Shown here piece by piece: positions 1 to 7,724 of a DNA stretch of 56,088 nt. The DNA is from Natronoarchaeum philippinense (lineage in GTDB: Archaea; Halobacteriota; Halobacteria; Halobacteriales; Natronoarchaeaceae), in NCBI RefSeq assembly GCF_900215575.1, contig NZ_OBEJ01000008.1:1-56088 (forward strand), in the 5' to 3' direction. The stretch's first letter is position 1. Each line of letters begins with the position of its first letter. A model generated the notes under the pieces. The model worked only from the letters and a program-made list of their open reading frames with translations. It searched no databases and had not been told where the DNA came from. The position numbers and the translations under genes are program-made.

Positions 1-137
1 CGCGAGCCTCTGGAAACACCGCCTCGCCGCCTCCCATTCATACTCTCGACCCTCACGAGCAGCGCGCTCGTGGGGGTCGGTTCATTTCGAACGCGCACTG
101 CTTGTGAGTGCCAACAGCAAAGCGCCGAAACGTAGCG

Positions 138-143
138 CTTAAG
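138..143 (+). promoter_or_regulatory. TATA-like box of the tRNA-Cys gene
   Basis: A CTTAAG hexamer lies about 27-32 bases before the first base of the tRNA, the usual distance for an archaeal TATA box. No start site can be mapped from sequence alone. Confidence 0.5.
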
Positions 144-169
144 CAGGTGACGGGGTTATCAATAACTGC

Positions 170-245
170 GCCAAGGTGGCAGAGTCCGGCCGAACGCAGC
201 GGCCTGCAGAGCCGCCCACCGCCGGTTCAAATCCGGCCCTTGGCT
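170..245 (+). tRNA. tRNA-Cys (anticodon GCA)
   Basis: The acceptor strands GCCAAGG (170-176) and CCTTGGC (238-244) pair fully. The anticodon arm has a GCGGC/GCCGC stem around the seven-base loop CTGCAGA, giving anticodon GCA for cysteine. The T-arm GCCGG-TTCAAAT-CCGGC is canonical. Base 245 is T, matching the U73 discriminator typical of tRNA-Cys. There is no intron, and no encoded CCA directly follows. The gene sits 140 bases before the M29 peptidase start. Confidence 0.97.
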
Positions 246-385
246 CTTCTACAGTTTCTTCACCGACAGTCCGCGGTCCGCAGCGTTGCAGTATGGCCAG
301 TGGCGACGCCGTGGTAAAGGTGATCGACGATCGCTCGCGTACTTGGGGTGGACGCCTTTTTGTCGTGACGCCGCTGTCCAGTAGT

Positions 386-1483
386 ATGGACCGACGAATC
401 CGTGAGCACGCTGAGGTGCTCGTCGACTGGAGCGCACAGATCGAGGCCAGTGACGATGTCGTCCTTGCAGTGGGTGAGGGAACGCACGACCTCGCCGTAG
501 CCACGGCAGAGCTCGTCGGCGAACGCGGCGCGAATCTCGTCGCGACGTACGCCGCCGACGAACTCCAGCGCGCGTACCTCAGAGGTCACGACGGCAATTT
601 CGATGCGAATCCGGCACACGAACTCGCACTCGTCGAGAACGCGGATGTCTACCTCGCACTCGGTGGCGGCCGCAACACGAGCGCGCTGGCCGATGTCGAC
701 GCCGAGCGCCGCACCGCGTACGCCCAAGCGACCGAGGCGATTCGTGAGGCGCGTCTCAGCACGGACTGGGTGAAGACGGTACATCCGACTCGGTCGCTGG
801 CCCAGCAGGCCGGCATGGCCTACGAGGAGTATCAGGACTTCGTCTACGATGCGACCCTCCGGGACTGGGAAGCGCTCGCTGCGGAGATGGAGCGGCTCAA
901 AGAGATTCTCGACGAAGGTAGCGAGGTCCGACTCGTTTCGGCGGACACCGATCTGACGATGTCGATCGAGGGTCGCACGGCGGTCAACAGCGCCGCGTCG
1001 GTCGCCTACGACTCCCACAATCTACCCAGCGGAGAGGTGTTTACTGCCCCCTACGACACCGAGGGCGAGGTTTGCTTCGACGTGCCGATGACGATCAGGG
1101 GCGAGCGCGTCAATAACGTCTCGCTGACCTTCGAGGACGGCGAGGTCGTCGATGTCTCGGCCGACCAGAACGCATCCGTCATCGAGGAGATCGTCGACAC
1201 CGACGACGGCGCCCGACGCCTCGGCGAGCTCGGCATCGGTATGAACCGCGGCATCGACCGGTTCACCGACAACATCCTCTTCGACGAAAAGATGGGAGAT
1301 ACTGTCCATCTCGCGCTAGGGAGGGCTTACGACGCGAACCTGCCAGCGGATGAGTCTGGCAACGACAGTGCCGTCCACGTGGACTTGATCACTGATGTCA
1401 GCGACGAGTCTCGACTGGTCGTCGACGGCGAGGTGGTACAGCGGAACGGCCGGTTCCGCTGGGAAGACGGGTTCGAGGAGTAG
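386..1483 (+). CDS. Aminopeptidase of the M29 (AmpS/thermophilic) family
   Basis: This 365-residue protein matches the M29 metallo-aminopeptidases, cytosolic dimeric enzymes that remove N-terminal residues from peptides with a two-metal centre. Visible family signatures are the N-terminus MDRRIREHAEVLVDW, the KTVHPTRSLAQQAGM stretch, the SIEGRTAVNSA segment, and the C-terminal half with NLPSGEVFTAP, GELGIGMNRGI and DNILFDEKMGDTVHLALGRAY, which carry the metal-binding Glu, His and Asp residues. The open frame extends upstream through the tRNA, so I chose ATG 386: it matches the family N-terminus and follows a CCTTTTTG stretch at about 353-360 that could serve as a TATA box for a leaderless mRNA. 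It likely works in general peptide turnover. Confidence 0.9.
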   Translation: MDRRIREHAEVLVDWSAQIEASDDVVLAVGEGTHDLAVATAELVGERGANLVATYAADELQRAYLRGHDGNFDANPAHELALVENADVYLALGGGRNTSALADVDAERRTAYAQATEAIREARLSTDWVKTVHPTRSLAQQAGMAYEEYQDFVYDATLRDWEALAAEMERLKEILDEGSEVRLVSADTDLTMSIEGRTAVNSAASVAYDSHNLPSGEVFTAPYDTEGEVCFDVPMTIRGERVNNVSLTFEDGEVVDVSADQNASVIEEIVDTDDGARRLGELGIGMNRGIDRFTDNILFDEKMGDTVHLALGRAYDANLPADESGNDSAVHVDLITDVSDESRLVVDGEVVQRNGRFRWEDGFEE

Positions 1484-1561
1484 CCTTCGGTTGTTGTCAC
1501 GAGCGCGAGCGTTGGGGGCGTGCCGTCGGAACTATACCGCTTCGGTCGCACGGTAGTTGGT

Positions 1562-2428
1562 ATGATTGCAGAGGGAACGGCGGCGCCCGATTTCACACTG
1601 CCGGCTGCGGTCGACGGTGACATTCAGACGCTGACGTTCAGCGAGTACGCAGACAGTCGCATCACCGTACTTGCGTTCTACCCTGCTGACTTCAGCCCTT
1701 CGTGTACTGACGAGCTGTGTTCGCTGCGCGATATCGATCTGTTCAATCTCCAGCGTGATGTCACGATTCTCGGCGTTTCGACCGATAGCGCGTTCAGCCA
1801 CCGGGAGTTCGCGCGTCAGAACGGACTCGAGTTTCCGCTCTGCAGTGACAACGACGGTCGCGTCGCACGGCGCTACGGCGTCCTCGGGGACGAGATTCGC
1901 GGTCACAGCCGACTCGCCCAGCGATCGGTGTTCGTCGTCGACGACCGCGGCACGGTTCGGTACGCTTGGACTGCTGAGGAGACAGCGCAGCTGCCCGATC
2001 TCGCTGCGGTCCGCGAAGCCGTCGACTCAATTCAGGACGATCGGAGCGCGATCGAGCGGTATCAGGAGGCTCACGATCACTTCAAGTACGGACAGTCGGA
2101 GCACGAGAGCGCGCTCACAGCCCTCGCAGACGAGGAGTGGCACGTCGCGGCCGAGGCGTTCGGCGAGGCCGAGTACTACTTCGAGGAAGCCGAAACCGGG
2201 TTCGATACGGCTCGGCGCTTCGCCGAGTCCGACAACATCTCGCGGGCTGGCGACCGGGCCAAGCAGAAAGCCAGCCACTACCGCCAGTCGGCCCGCTGGT
2301 ACATCGGCGCAGCGCGGCGGTACGGCGAGGGAGAGATGGCTGCTGCGCGCGACGCCGCCGATGACGCCGAGGCAGCGCTGGACCGGGCTCGTGGAATGGA
2401 GCCGATTCCGGATCTGTACTCCGTTTGA
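1562..2428 (+). CDS. Peroxiredoxin (PrxQ/AhpC-TSA type) with C-terminal helical extension
   Basis: Residues 1-150 are a thioredoxin-fold peroxiredoxin that should reduce hydrogen peroxide or organic peroxides. The active-site motif P41-x3-S45-x2-C48 marks the peroxidatic cysteine, and C53 five residues later is the resolving position typical of PrxQ/BCP enzymes. Residues from about 160 to 288 form an unusual extra region rich in Ala, Glu, Arg and Tyr that should be alpha-helical, with repeats like EEWHVAAEAFGEAEYYFEEAE and SHYRQSARWYIGAARRYGEG resembling TPR or four-helix packing. A normal PrxQ is about 150-160 residues, so this is roughly twice the usual length. ATG 1562 is preferred over upstream starts because it begins right at the conserved fold. 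Confidence 0.88.
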   Translation: MIAEGTAAPDFTLPAAVDGDIQTLTFSEYADSRITVLAFYPADFSPSCTDELCSLRDIDLFNLQRDVTILGVSTDSAFSHREFARQNGLEFPLCSDNDGRVARRYGVLGDEIRGHSRLAQRSVFVVDDRGTVRYAWTAEETAQLPDLAAVREAVDSIQDDRSAIERYQEAHDHFKYGQSEHESALTALADEEWHVAAEAFGEAEYYFEEAETGFDTARRFAESDNISRAGDRAKQKASHYRQSARWYIGAARRYGEGEMAAARDAADDAEAALDRARGMEPIPDLYSV

Positions 2429-2529
2429 GCGCCCGACCGTTGACATCGTTTCGTGATACCGCGCATCATATTACGCCCCTTAGTCTGGCAAAGGTCCTAG
2501 GACGCCTCGGAGGTTGTATATGGACAATG

Positions 2530-2540
2530 TTTATAATTAT
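2530..2540 (+). promoter_or_regulatory. TATA box of the DUF5789 gene
   Basis: TTTATAATTAT stands in an AT-rich patch and is centred about 26 bases before ATG 2561. This predicts transcription starting at or next to the start codon, so the mRNA should be leaderless. Confidence 0.65.
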
Positions 2541-2560
2541 CTATCATCCACTATCTGGTG

Positions 2561-2845
2561 ATGATGCGACGCACCCACGAACTGCTCACCGAGACGGAGT
2601 ATCCGATCACGACCGACGAACTGGTCGAGCGGTACGGCGATCAACAGATCGAACTCGCCGACGGTACCGAAACGGTCGGTGAGATTCTGGCGCGACTGGA
2701 CGGCGAGACCTACGAGCACAAGGAAGACGCCGAGTTTGCCATCTACTCGGCGGTCAGCGATCGAGCCATCGGCCGAAAGGGGTACAGCGATCGCGATCCG
2801 ACGCCGCTTGGCAGTCCGCACGGTCCGGATCAGGTCTCGTTCTGA
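2561..2845 (+). CDS. DUF5789 family small haloarchaeal protein
   Basis: This protein of about 94 residues belongs to a haloarchaea-specific family I recognise as DUF5789. The visible signatures are the N-terminal HELLTETEYPITTDELVERYG, which resembles a short helix-strand module, then ELADGTETVGEILARL, and the highly conserved C-terminal part AVSDRAIGRKGYSDRDPTPLG. The function of the family is unknown. Three in-frame starts are possible (GTG 2558, ATG 2561, ATG 2564). The TATA box at 2530-2540 supports initiation at the very 5' end of the transcript, so I chose the first ATG. It is monocistronic and convergent with the DUF5784 gene. Confidence 0.85.
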   Translation: MMRRTHELLTETEYPITTDELVERYGDQQIELADGTETVGEILARLDGETYEHKEDAEFAIYSAVSDRAIGRKGYSDRDPTPLGSPHGPDQVSF

Positions 2846-2911
2846 CGGGACCAACTGCTCTTTGGGTTCTTTTTGCTCGTCGAAGATCCCACAGCGACCG
2901 CTCCGGCCCGC

Positions 2912-3955
2912 TCAGACCAGTTCGATGCCGCCGCCGAGATCGAGAGGAACGTTCCCGCTCGCGTATCCTTCGATCCGTCCGGACGGCCTCGCTCGGAACA
3001 CGACCGCAGGTCGATGTGGAAGCGCGGGTCGCTCGCCCCGGACGGCCAGCCACTCGTCGTCCCGGAAGCTCGAACAGTCGACGAACAGCACGGCGTCGCC
3101 GTGTTCGCTGAGCTGGCCACTGGCCTTACTGTCTGCTGTCTCGCGCACGGCAGCCGACGGCGTGCTTGCAGTCCGTCGCGTCGGGGGTTGTGGGCGCGTC
3201 ACCTCGACGATCGCGCTCGACTCACCGTCGTCGCTGTCGATTCCGCCGTCGGCGGCGCGGGCCCCGGTGGGCGTCGCACGGAAATCGAGCGAGTGTCCCG
3301 TGCCGACGGCGATCTCTGGCGTGACGCCGTACCCCGCGTCGGACAGGAGTTTTGCGGCGTTGAACTCGCCCATCGCGGCGGTCATGCGAACGCGGTCGAA
3401 CATCTCGCTCGTGCCGAGCTTTCCGGCCATCGTTTCGCGCTCGTCGTCGAACACGCCGGTCGAGAGAAAGTCCTCGTAGAACGTCAGTGCCGCCTCACGG
3501 TCGGCGTCGGGAAAGCCGGCAGCGTGATCCCGAAAGAACGTCCTGGTCGTCGTCCGACCGTCTTTCGACATGAATACGGGGAGGAAAAACCACGCGAGGT
3601 GGTCGTACGGGTCGAGCCACGGCTCGGCGTCGTACAGCTCCGCCAGCAGCTCGCGCTGGCTGAACCGGGCGACGTGATAGGGTACTTCGGTCCAGCCGAA
3701 CTTGTCGGTGCGCCAGAGCGCCTTCGGCGTCTCGGTGTTGCCGAGCCAGTAGGCCTCGTCGTCGCGCCAGACGAACAGCGCGATGTCGCCGTTGTCGACA
3801 TCGAACCGCCGGACCGACCAACTGCCGCCGGGATCGATACGGGGTTCGACGGTGTCGGCCCCGAGATTGGCATCCAGCGGCGCCAAAAGTTCGCCCCGGA
3901 CGCGCTCTGGCGTCCAGCGCTCGGTCGATTTGCGGAAACGCAGGGGACTGGCCAC
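2912..3955 (-). CDS. DUF5784 family haloarchaeal protein
   Basis: This 347-residue soluble protein resembles the haloarchaeal family DUF5784, of unknown function. The first 60 residues match the family start (ASPLRFRKSTERWTPERVRGELLAPLDANLG), followed by the conserved RRFDVDNGDIALFVWRDDEAYWLGNTETPKALW segment. The centre holds a Phe/Trp-rich helical part (LAWFFLPVFMSKDGRTTTRTFFRDHAAGFP). The reading frame stays open 50 codons further upstream, but that stretch is Arg/Asn rich and unlike the family, so GTG 3955 is taken as the start. A Thr/Ser-rich linker (about residues 240-290) separates the conserved core from a short C-terminal part. I see no catalytic motif. Confidence 0.8.
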   Translation of the reverse strand: MASPLRFRKSTERWTPERVRGELLAPLDANLGADTVEPRIDPGGSWSVRRFDVDNGDIALFVWRDDEAYWLGNTETPKALWRTDKFGWTEVPYHVARFSQRELLAELYDAEPWLDPYDHLAWFFLPVFMSKDGRTTTRTFFRDHAAGFPDADREAALTFYEDFLSTGVFDDERETMAGKLGTSEMFDRVRMTAAMGEFNAAKLLSDAGYGVTPEIAVGTGHSLDFRATPTGARAADGGIDSDDGESSAIVEVTRPQPPTRRTASTPSAAVRETADSKASGQLSEHGDAVLFVDCSSFRDDEWLAVRGERPALPHRPAVVFRARPSGRIEGYASGNVPLDLGGGIELV

Positions 3956-4119
3956 ACCGCCCGTAGGATTTGTATCCGTATACCTGTTTTCCCAGCGTCT
4001 CGCGCCGGGCCGCCCTCGGTTCCGTTCGCGTGTCCCATAGGGACGCGTTTCGGACCGCCTGCTGTGTGAACAACCGTTACATTGATATGTGCCAGCGGCG
4101 TACAATGGTTGTAGTTACC

Positions 4120-4293
4120 ATGTCAATGGGTGCCTATGACGAAGACGAACACGAGCGCCGCGAACAGAAGACCAGCGAGGTCGACGCCGACTTCGACGGT
4201 GCTCGATCGGAGTACCGCGGCACCGTCGAGTACGACTCCGGCGATTCCGCCGAGGAACTGCTCGACGCGTTCGAGCAGATCAAGTCCGAGTGA
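4120..4293 (+). CDS. DUF5786 family small acidic protein
   Basis: This protein of about 57 residues is very acidic and starts MSMGAYDEDEHERREQ, the form I associate with DUF5786. It ends in a short amphipathic helix (DSAEELLDAFEQIKSE). The family is haloarchaeal and has no known function. ATG 4126 two codons later is an alternative start. Its last 14 bases overlap the 3' end of the convergent membrane-protein gene. The frame is open 50 codons upstream, but that part lacks haloarchaeal character. Confidence 0.75.
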   Translation: MSMGAYDEDEHERREQKTSEVDADFDGARSEYRGTVEYDSGDSAEELLDAFEQIKSE

Positions 4294-4999
4294 CCGTCTC
4301 TCCTTTCGACCGTAACAGCAGCACCGACAGCCCGGTCGCCAGCCCGACCGCCAGCACGTGTCCCACGAGTGCGACCACCAGCAGCGGCCGGTCGCGGACG
4401 AACGGGACGAGCGATAGCTGCACGACGGCAAACACGACGTTCCAAGCGTCCAGACGGCTGTACGCGCGGGCCTGTGTGGACGTGAACTCGCCTCGGTAGC
4501 GGTAGGACCGCCAGACCGCGACTACGCTCGCCCACCAGCCGGTCCCGATACGGTAGCACACGTCCCACCCGATCAGCAGGGCCAGATAGACGGCCGGAAG
4601 CGGCGGATCGACGCCGAACAGCGCCTCCACCAGCGGCTCGCCGGCCTGTCTGGGATCGTAGACGAACAGGTGCGTGACGAACACGAGAAACGCGAGCAGG
4701 CCGAGTACGACCTCGAACCGCGACCCGAACAGCAGTTGCCGGTAGGGGTCGGGCCCGCCCAACGCTCGCACGCGCTCGCTGACGTGTAACATCACCGCCG
4801 AGCCGGCGCCGGCGACCGCGACCGCGACGGTGCCCACGAGGGCTGTGTCCCAGAGGCCGTAGACGGCCGCAAGTACGAGGACGGCCACCTCGAACAGCAC
4901 CAACTGTAGCGCTACTGCACCGGCATTCGAGAGGTGGACACCCGGGATCGCTCCGACGATGCTCTCGTAGGTCCACGCGTCGCCGTAGTCGACGCCCAT
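4280..4999 (-). CDS. Multi-pass membrane protein, unknown function
   Basis: This 239-residue protein has about six hydrophobic segments, including VALQLVLFEVAVLVLAAVYG, ALVGTVAVAVAGAGSAVML, VVLGLLAFLVFVTHLFVY and LLVVALVGHVLAVGLATGL. The loop between the middle segments (YRQLLFGSRFEVV) and the region YRIGTGWWASVVAVWRSYRY look conserved-like, with clustered aromatic and basic residues. I do not recognise a transporter or enzyme signature. The start ATG at 4999 shares its A with the TGA stop of the upstream epimerase gene (TGATG), so the two are almost certainly co-transcribed and translationally coupled. Confidence 0.75.
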   Translation of the reverse strand: MGVDYGDAWTYESIVGAIPGVHLSNAGAVALQLVLFEVAVLVLAAVYGLWDTALVGTVAVAVAGAGSAVMLHVSERVRALGGPDPYRQLLFGSRFEVVLGLLAFLVFVTHLFVYDPRQAGEPLVEALFGVDPPLPAVYLALLIGWDVCYRIGTGWWASVVAVWRSYRYRGEFTSTQARAYSRLDAWNVVFAVVQLSLVPFVRDRPLLVVALVGHVLAVGLATGLSVLLLRSKGETVTRT

Positions 5000-5931
5000 C
5001 ACTCGTCCTCCCCCGCTCGCGCGGGCGCGGCGTCGATGTGCTCGTGTTCGATGGCGCGCTCCACGGCGGTCGAAAACGGTGTCAGATCAACGTCGACGTA
5101 GTCCCGGATACTGTCGTCCTCGACGACGACGGGCGTCTTCAGCCCGTCGATCAGCGGGTGGGCGACGCTTCGTGGCACGTCGGTCACGAGGTCGACCCAG
5201 TACGCCGACAGCCGCGGCGTCAACACCGGCACCGGGAGGACGAACAGGCGCCGACCAGCGACTTCGGCCGTCTCGACGAGCATCTCCTGATAGCTGAGCA
5301 CCTCCGGGCCGCCGATCTCGAAGCGCCCGCCGGCGGTCGCCGGCGCGTCCAGAACGCCGGTGAGATACGCCACCACGTCGTCGACCGCGATCGGCTGGCA
5401 CGGCGTTCGCACCCATCGGGGCGTCACCATCACCGGAAGTTTTCCGGTCAACTGGTCGATAATCTCGAAGCTCGTACTGCCCGGCCCGACGATGATCGCG
5501 GCCCGGAGCGTCGTCAGATCGAACGAGCCGCTGTCGAGAATCTCGGCCACCTCTTGGCGCGACTGGAGATGGCCCGATAGTTCCTCGCCGTCCGCGTGCT
5601 CGGCCCCCAGCCCGCCGAGGTAGACGACGCGCTCGACGCCGGCCTCGCTGGCCGCTTCGGTGAAGTTCCGTGCAGCGCGCCGATCGCGCTCGGCGAAGTC
5701 GCCGCTCGCCCCCATCGAGTGGACGAGGTAGTACGCCGCCTCGACGCCGTCCAGCGCGTCCTCGAAGCTCCCGGGCTCGAGTAAATCGCCTTCGGCGACA
5801 GTGACGCCGTCGGGTGGATCGTACCCCGAAGCATCCCTGACCAGCGCCGTGACCTGATGGCCCGCCTCGACGAGTGCCGGCCCGAGATGGCTCCCGACGA
5901 ACCCCGTCGCACCGGTGAGCAACACGCGCAT
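4999..5931 (-). CDS. NAD(P)-binding atypical SDR (NDUFA9/NmrA-like epimerase)
   Basis: This 310-residue Rossmann protein starts MRVLLTGATGFVGSHL, the TGxxGxxG dinucleotide motif of extended or atypical SDRs. Other marks are the AEGDLLEPGSFEDAL strand that binds the cofactor ring, VEAAYYLVHSMG, and the LRAAIIVGPGSTSFEIIDQL stretch of the complex-I NDUFA9-like subgroup. The canonical YxxxK pair is not evident, as is common in this subgroup. ATG 5931 is preferred because GGAGG sits eight bases upstream and the Rossmann strand begins immediately. An upstream in-frame extension of 12 codons is unlikely. It heads a two-gene operon with the membrane protein. The substrate is unknown; NDUFA9-like proteins often bind NADPH structurally. 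Confidence 0.85.
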   Translation of the reverse strand: MRVLLTGATGFVGSHLGPALVEAGHQVTALVRDASGYDPPDGVTVAEGDLLEPGSFEDALDGVEAAYYLVHSMGASGDFAERDRRAARNFTEAASEAGVERVVYLGGLGAEHADGEELSGHLQSRQEVAEILDSGSFDLTTLRAAIIVGPGSTSFEIIDQLTGKLPVMVTPRWVRTPCQPIAVDDVVAYLTGVLDAPATAGGRFEIGGPEVLSYQEMLVETAEVAGRRLFVLPVPVLTPRLSAYWVDLVTDVPRSVAHPLIDGLKTPVVVEDDSIRDYVDVDLTPFSTAVERAIEHEHIDAAPARAGEDE

Positions 5932-6003
5932 GATTCCTCCCAAGGACCAGATCGACTTAGTTACCACCCTACAGGGGTGTCTCGGACGTGCTGGCGTGCG
6001 CGT

Positions 6004-6076
6004 CTGGCGGTTGTGGTCTGTCTCAACTGGCCGTTTGTTGCGGTCTGTCCTTCTGGCCGTTCGTCGCGGTCAGTCC
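6004..6076. repeat. Three imperfect tandem repeats at the 3' end of the YkgJ gene
   Basis: Three units of 23-26 bases begin at 6004, 6027 and 6053, each starting CTGGCSGTT and ending in a GGTC(T/A)GTC-like core. Units two and three (6027-6050 and 6053-6076) differ at only three positions. The last unit runs over the stop codon of the YkgJ gene at 6070-6072. Confidence 0.7.
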
Positions 6077-6972
6077 CAGCCGGGCGTTTCGGGTGCTCCA
6101 CGATCTCCCTCGACGCGCTCGGCGACCGACGGCTCGGGCGTCGTCGACTCGCCGCGGACGGTTCGCTGTGGATCGGCGCCGTCGGCCACCTGCGCTTCGG
6201 CGTCGCTGCGCTCGGTCCACTCCGTGACCGCTGCACTGACCCACGAGTCGGCGTCGAGCGCGCGCTCGCGGGCCGCTTTGTAGCGCCGCTCGTCGATGCC
6301 GGTCGCGCCGGGGCTGGACGCCGCCGCGACGCCGACGAACTCCGCACGGTCTTTCGCGGTCGGTTCGCCGGTTGCGAGCCGATCGACGACGCCGTCCAGA
6401 CGGTCGGGCTCGGGGTGGACGAACAACTTCTCGCCGATTGCCTGCGGGCCGAGCAAGAGTCCGTCGGCGTCCTCGGGCTCGTCGTCGAGCAGCCGCTCGC
6501 CGCCGAACGCCGCTTCGACGCGCTCGCATTCAGTTTCTTGGTCGAGCGCCAGATTGTGGCCGGGGTAGCTCGAACACTGCTCGGGGTAGAGGTCGTCGTC
6601 GTGGATCCGGCACTGCAGCGTCTCGGGATCGAGAAAGACACACGCCGGGAGCCACTGAGAGTCGGCGTCGAACGGCGCGACCGGCTTCGGAACCTTGCGC
6701 AACCCGACGAAAAACACGGGCTTGCCGCCGACGCCGGCCAGTTCGCGGCCGTCGATCTCGACGCCGCCGTCGTCCAGCCAGAGCCGCGGCGTCAGCGCGT
6801 CGCCGTAGCCCGCGTCGAGAAACGCCCGCACCTCCCCTCGCCGGAGGGGAACGAGGTTGTACGTGTCGTCGAGCGGTCGGCGCGGGCCGCGTCGCTCGTG
6901 ATCGCTCGGAGACTCGGCCAGCGATCGCCAGTCGACACAACAGCCCGCACAGCCCTCACAGTCGACCTCCAT
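6070..6972 (-). CDS. YkgJ family cysteine-cluster protein
   Basis: This 300-residue protein begins with the cluster MEVDCEGCAGCCVDW, the N-terminal half of the YkgJ (zinc- or iron-chelating) domain. The second half follows near residues 110-145: ACVFLDPETLQCRIHDDDLYPEQCSSYPGHN. These cysteines probably bind an Fe-S cluster or zinc. The C-terminal 120 residues are acidic, low in motifs and likely partly disordered. The function of the family is poorly defined; members are often linked to flagellin methylation or metal handling, but nothing here points to either. The gene is divergent from the small zinc protein at 7057. Tandem repeats touch its 3' end. Confidence 0.85.
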   Translation of the reverse strand: MEVDCEGCAGCCVDWRSLAESPSDHERRGPRRPLDDTYNLVPLRRGEVRAFLDAGYGDALTPRLWLDDGGVEIDGRELAGVGGKPVFFVGLRKVPKPVAPFDADSQWLPACVFLDPETLQCRIHDDDLYPEQCSSYPGHNLALDQETECERVEAAFGGERLLDDEPEDADGLLLGPQAIGEKLFVHPEPDRLDGVVDRLATGEPTAKDRAEFVGVAAASSPGATGIDERRYKAARERALDADSWVSAAVTEWTERSDAEAQVADGADPQRTVRGESTTPEPSVAERVEGDRGAPETPGWD

Positions 6973-7056
6973 ACGTCCAATTCGATCGGAGCGCGCAAAA
7001 ACGCCCCTCCCGGTTCGGTCGTGAACGCTTTCCGGACGGCGCCCCTACCCCGCTCC

Positions 7057-7293
7057 ATGAGCACCGACCCCTGCGACGGCTGTGGCGCCGAGGTGCGGAT
7101 CGGCGGCGGGATCGGCGACTTCTGGACGCTCTCGCCCGGTACGACCGGCGGGATGACGCTGGAACTCGACGACGACACCGAGCACTTCCTCTGTTTCGAC
7201 TGCGTCGAGGAGCTACCCGACTACCCGTCTGCCGAGGACGTTGCGGCGCTGGATCGGCCTGTCGAGGCCGGCGACGAGAGCGACACCGAGTGA
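7057..7293 (+). CDS. Small zinc-finger-like haloarchaeal protein (DUF7561-like)
   Basis: This 78-residue protein carries two CxxC pairs, DPCDGCGAEV near residues 5-12 and HFLCFDCVEEL near 47-57, as expected for a single zinc ribbon. Between them lies a Gly-rich strand region (RIGGGIGDFWTLSPGTTGGM). The C-terminus is acidic. I associate it with the DUF7561-type haloarchaeal proteins, but from memory only. Such microproteins are common in haloarchaea and mostly uncharacterised. The reading frame continues 400 codons upstream as a GC-driven shadow of the YkgJ gene, so ATG 7057 is the only sensible start. Confidence 0.72.
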   Translation: MSTDPCDGCGAEVRIGGGIGDFWTLSPGTTGGMTLELDDDTEHFLCFDCVEELPDYPSAEDVAALDRPVEAGDESDTE

Positions 7294-7724
7294 GCGCGAC
7301 AGATCTGACCCCGTTTCTACAGCACACGACGACACAGCCTCCAAGCCATCGGCTCGTCCGGCCGTCGGTTCCGGTGGCGCGCGCTGTCGAGTCCTCGTGA
7401 CGAGACAGCGTCGTGCGAGGGACGAGCGAGCGATAGCGAGCGAGTCGGTTGGGGAGGACGAGGTTGCTGTTCGGGCGGGACTGAAAGGGGCCGCCGCGCT
7501 CGATCCGGTGAGACGAAGTAAGCACCGCAGCGACCGCAGGGAGCGAGGAGCACAGCGAGTCGCAACCGGTGGAGCGTGGCGGGGGCTTTCGTGGAGTTCG
7601 CGGTCGCAGCTACTGTTCGAGAGAGCACAGCGTGAGCGTTCAGAGCACTCTCGACACAAAACTACCAACCCGCAACTACCGAGCACCGGAGTCGCAGTCT
7701 TTACCATCGTACGCCGCGGCCCAC
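7294..7724. other. Intergenic region with REP-like GC-rich extragenic element
   Basis: No credible gene was found in these 431 bases. They contain repetitive GAGCGAGCGATAGCGAGCGAG-type sequence near 7425-7445 and the stretch GGGCGGGACTGAAAGGGG near 7474-7491. These are followed by CGCAGCGACCGCAGGGAGCG-like sequence to about 7565. From memory, similar GGGACTGAAAGGGG-containing blocks recur between genes in many haloarchaeal genomes. The ORFs that cross it are Arg/Ser-rich shadows. Confidence 0.5.

Noticed and set aside
176-385. N-terminal extension of the M29 peptidase through the tRNA-Cys gene
   Set aside because: It would translate the tRNA, and the family begins at ATG 386.
2873-4069. 398-residue plus-strand frame across the DUF5784 gene
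   Set aside because: The minus frame matches a known family. The plus frame is Arg/Gly-rich with no recognisable motif.
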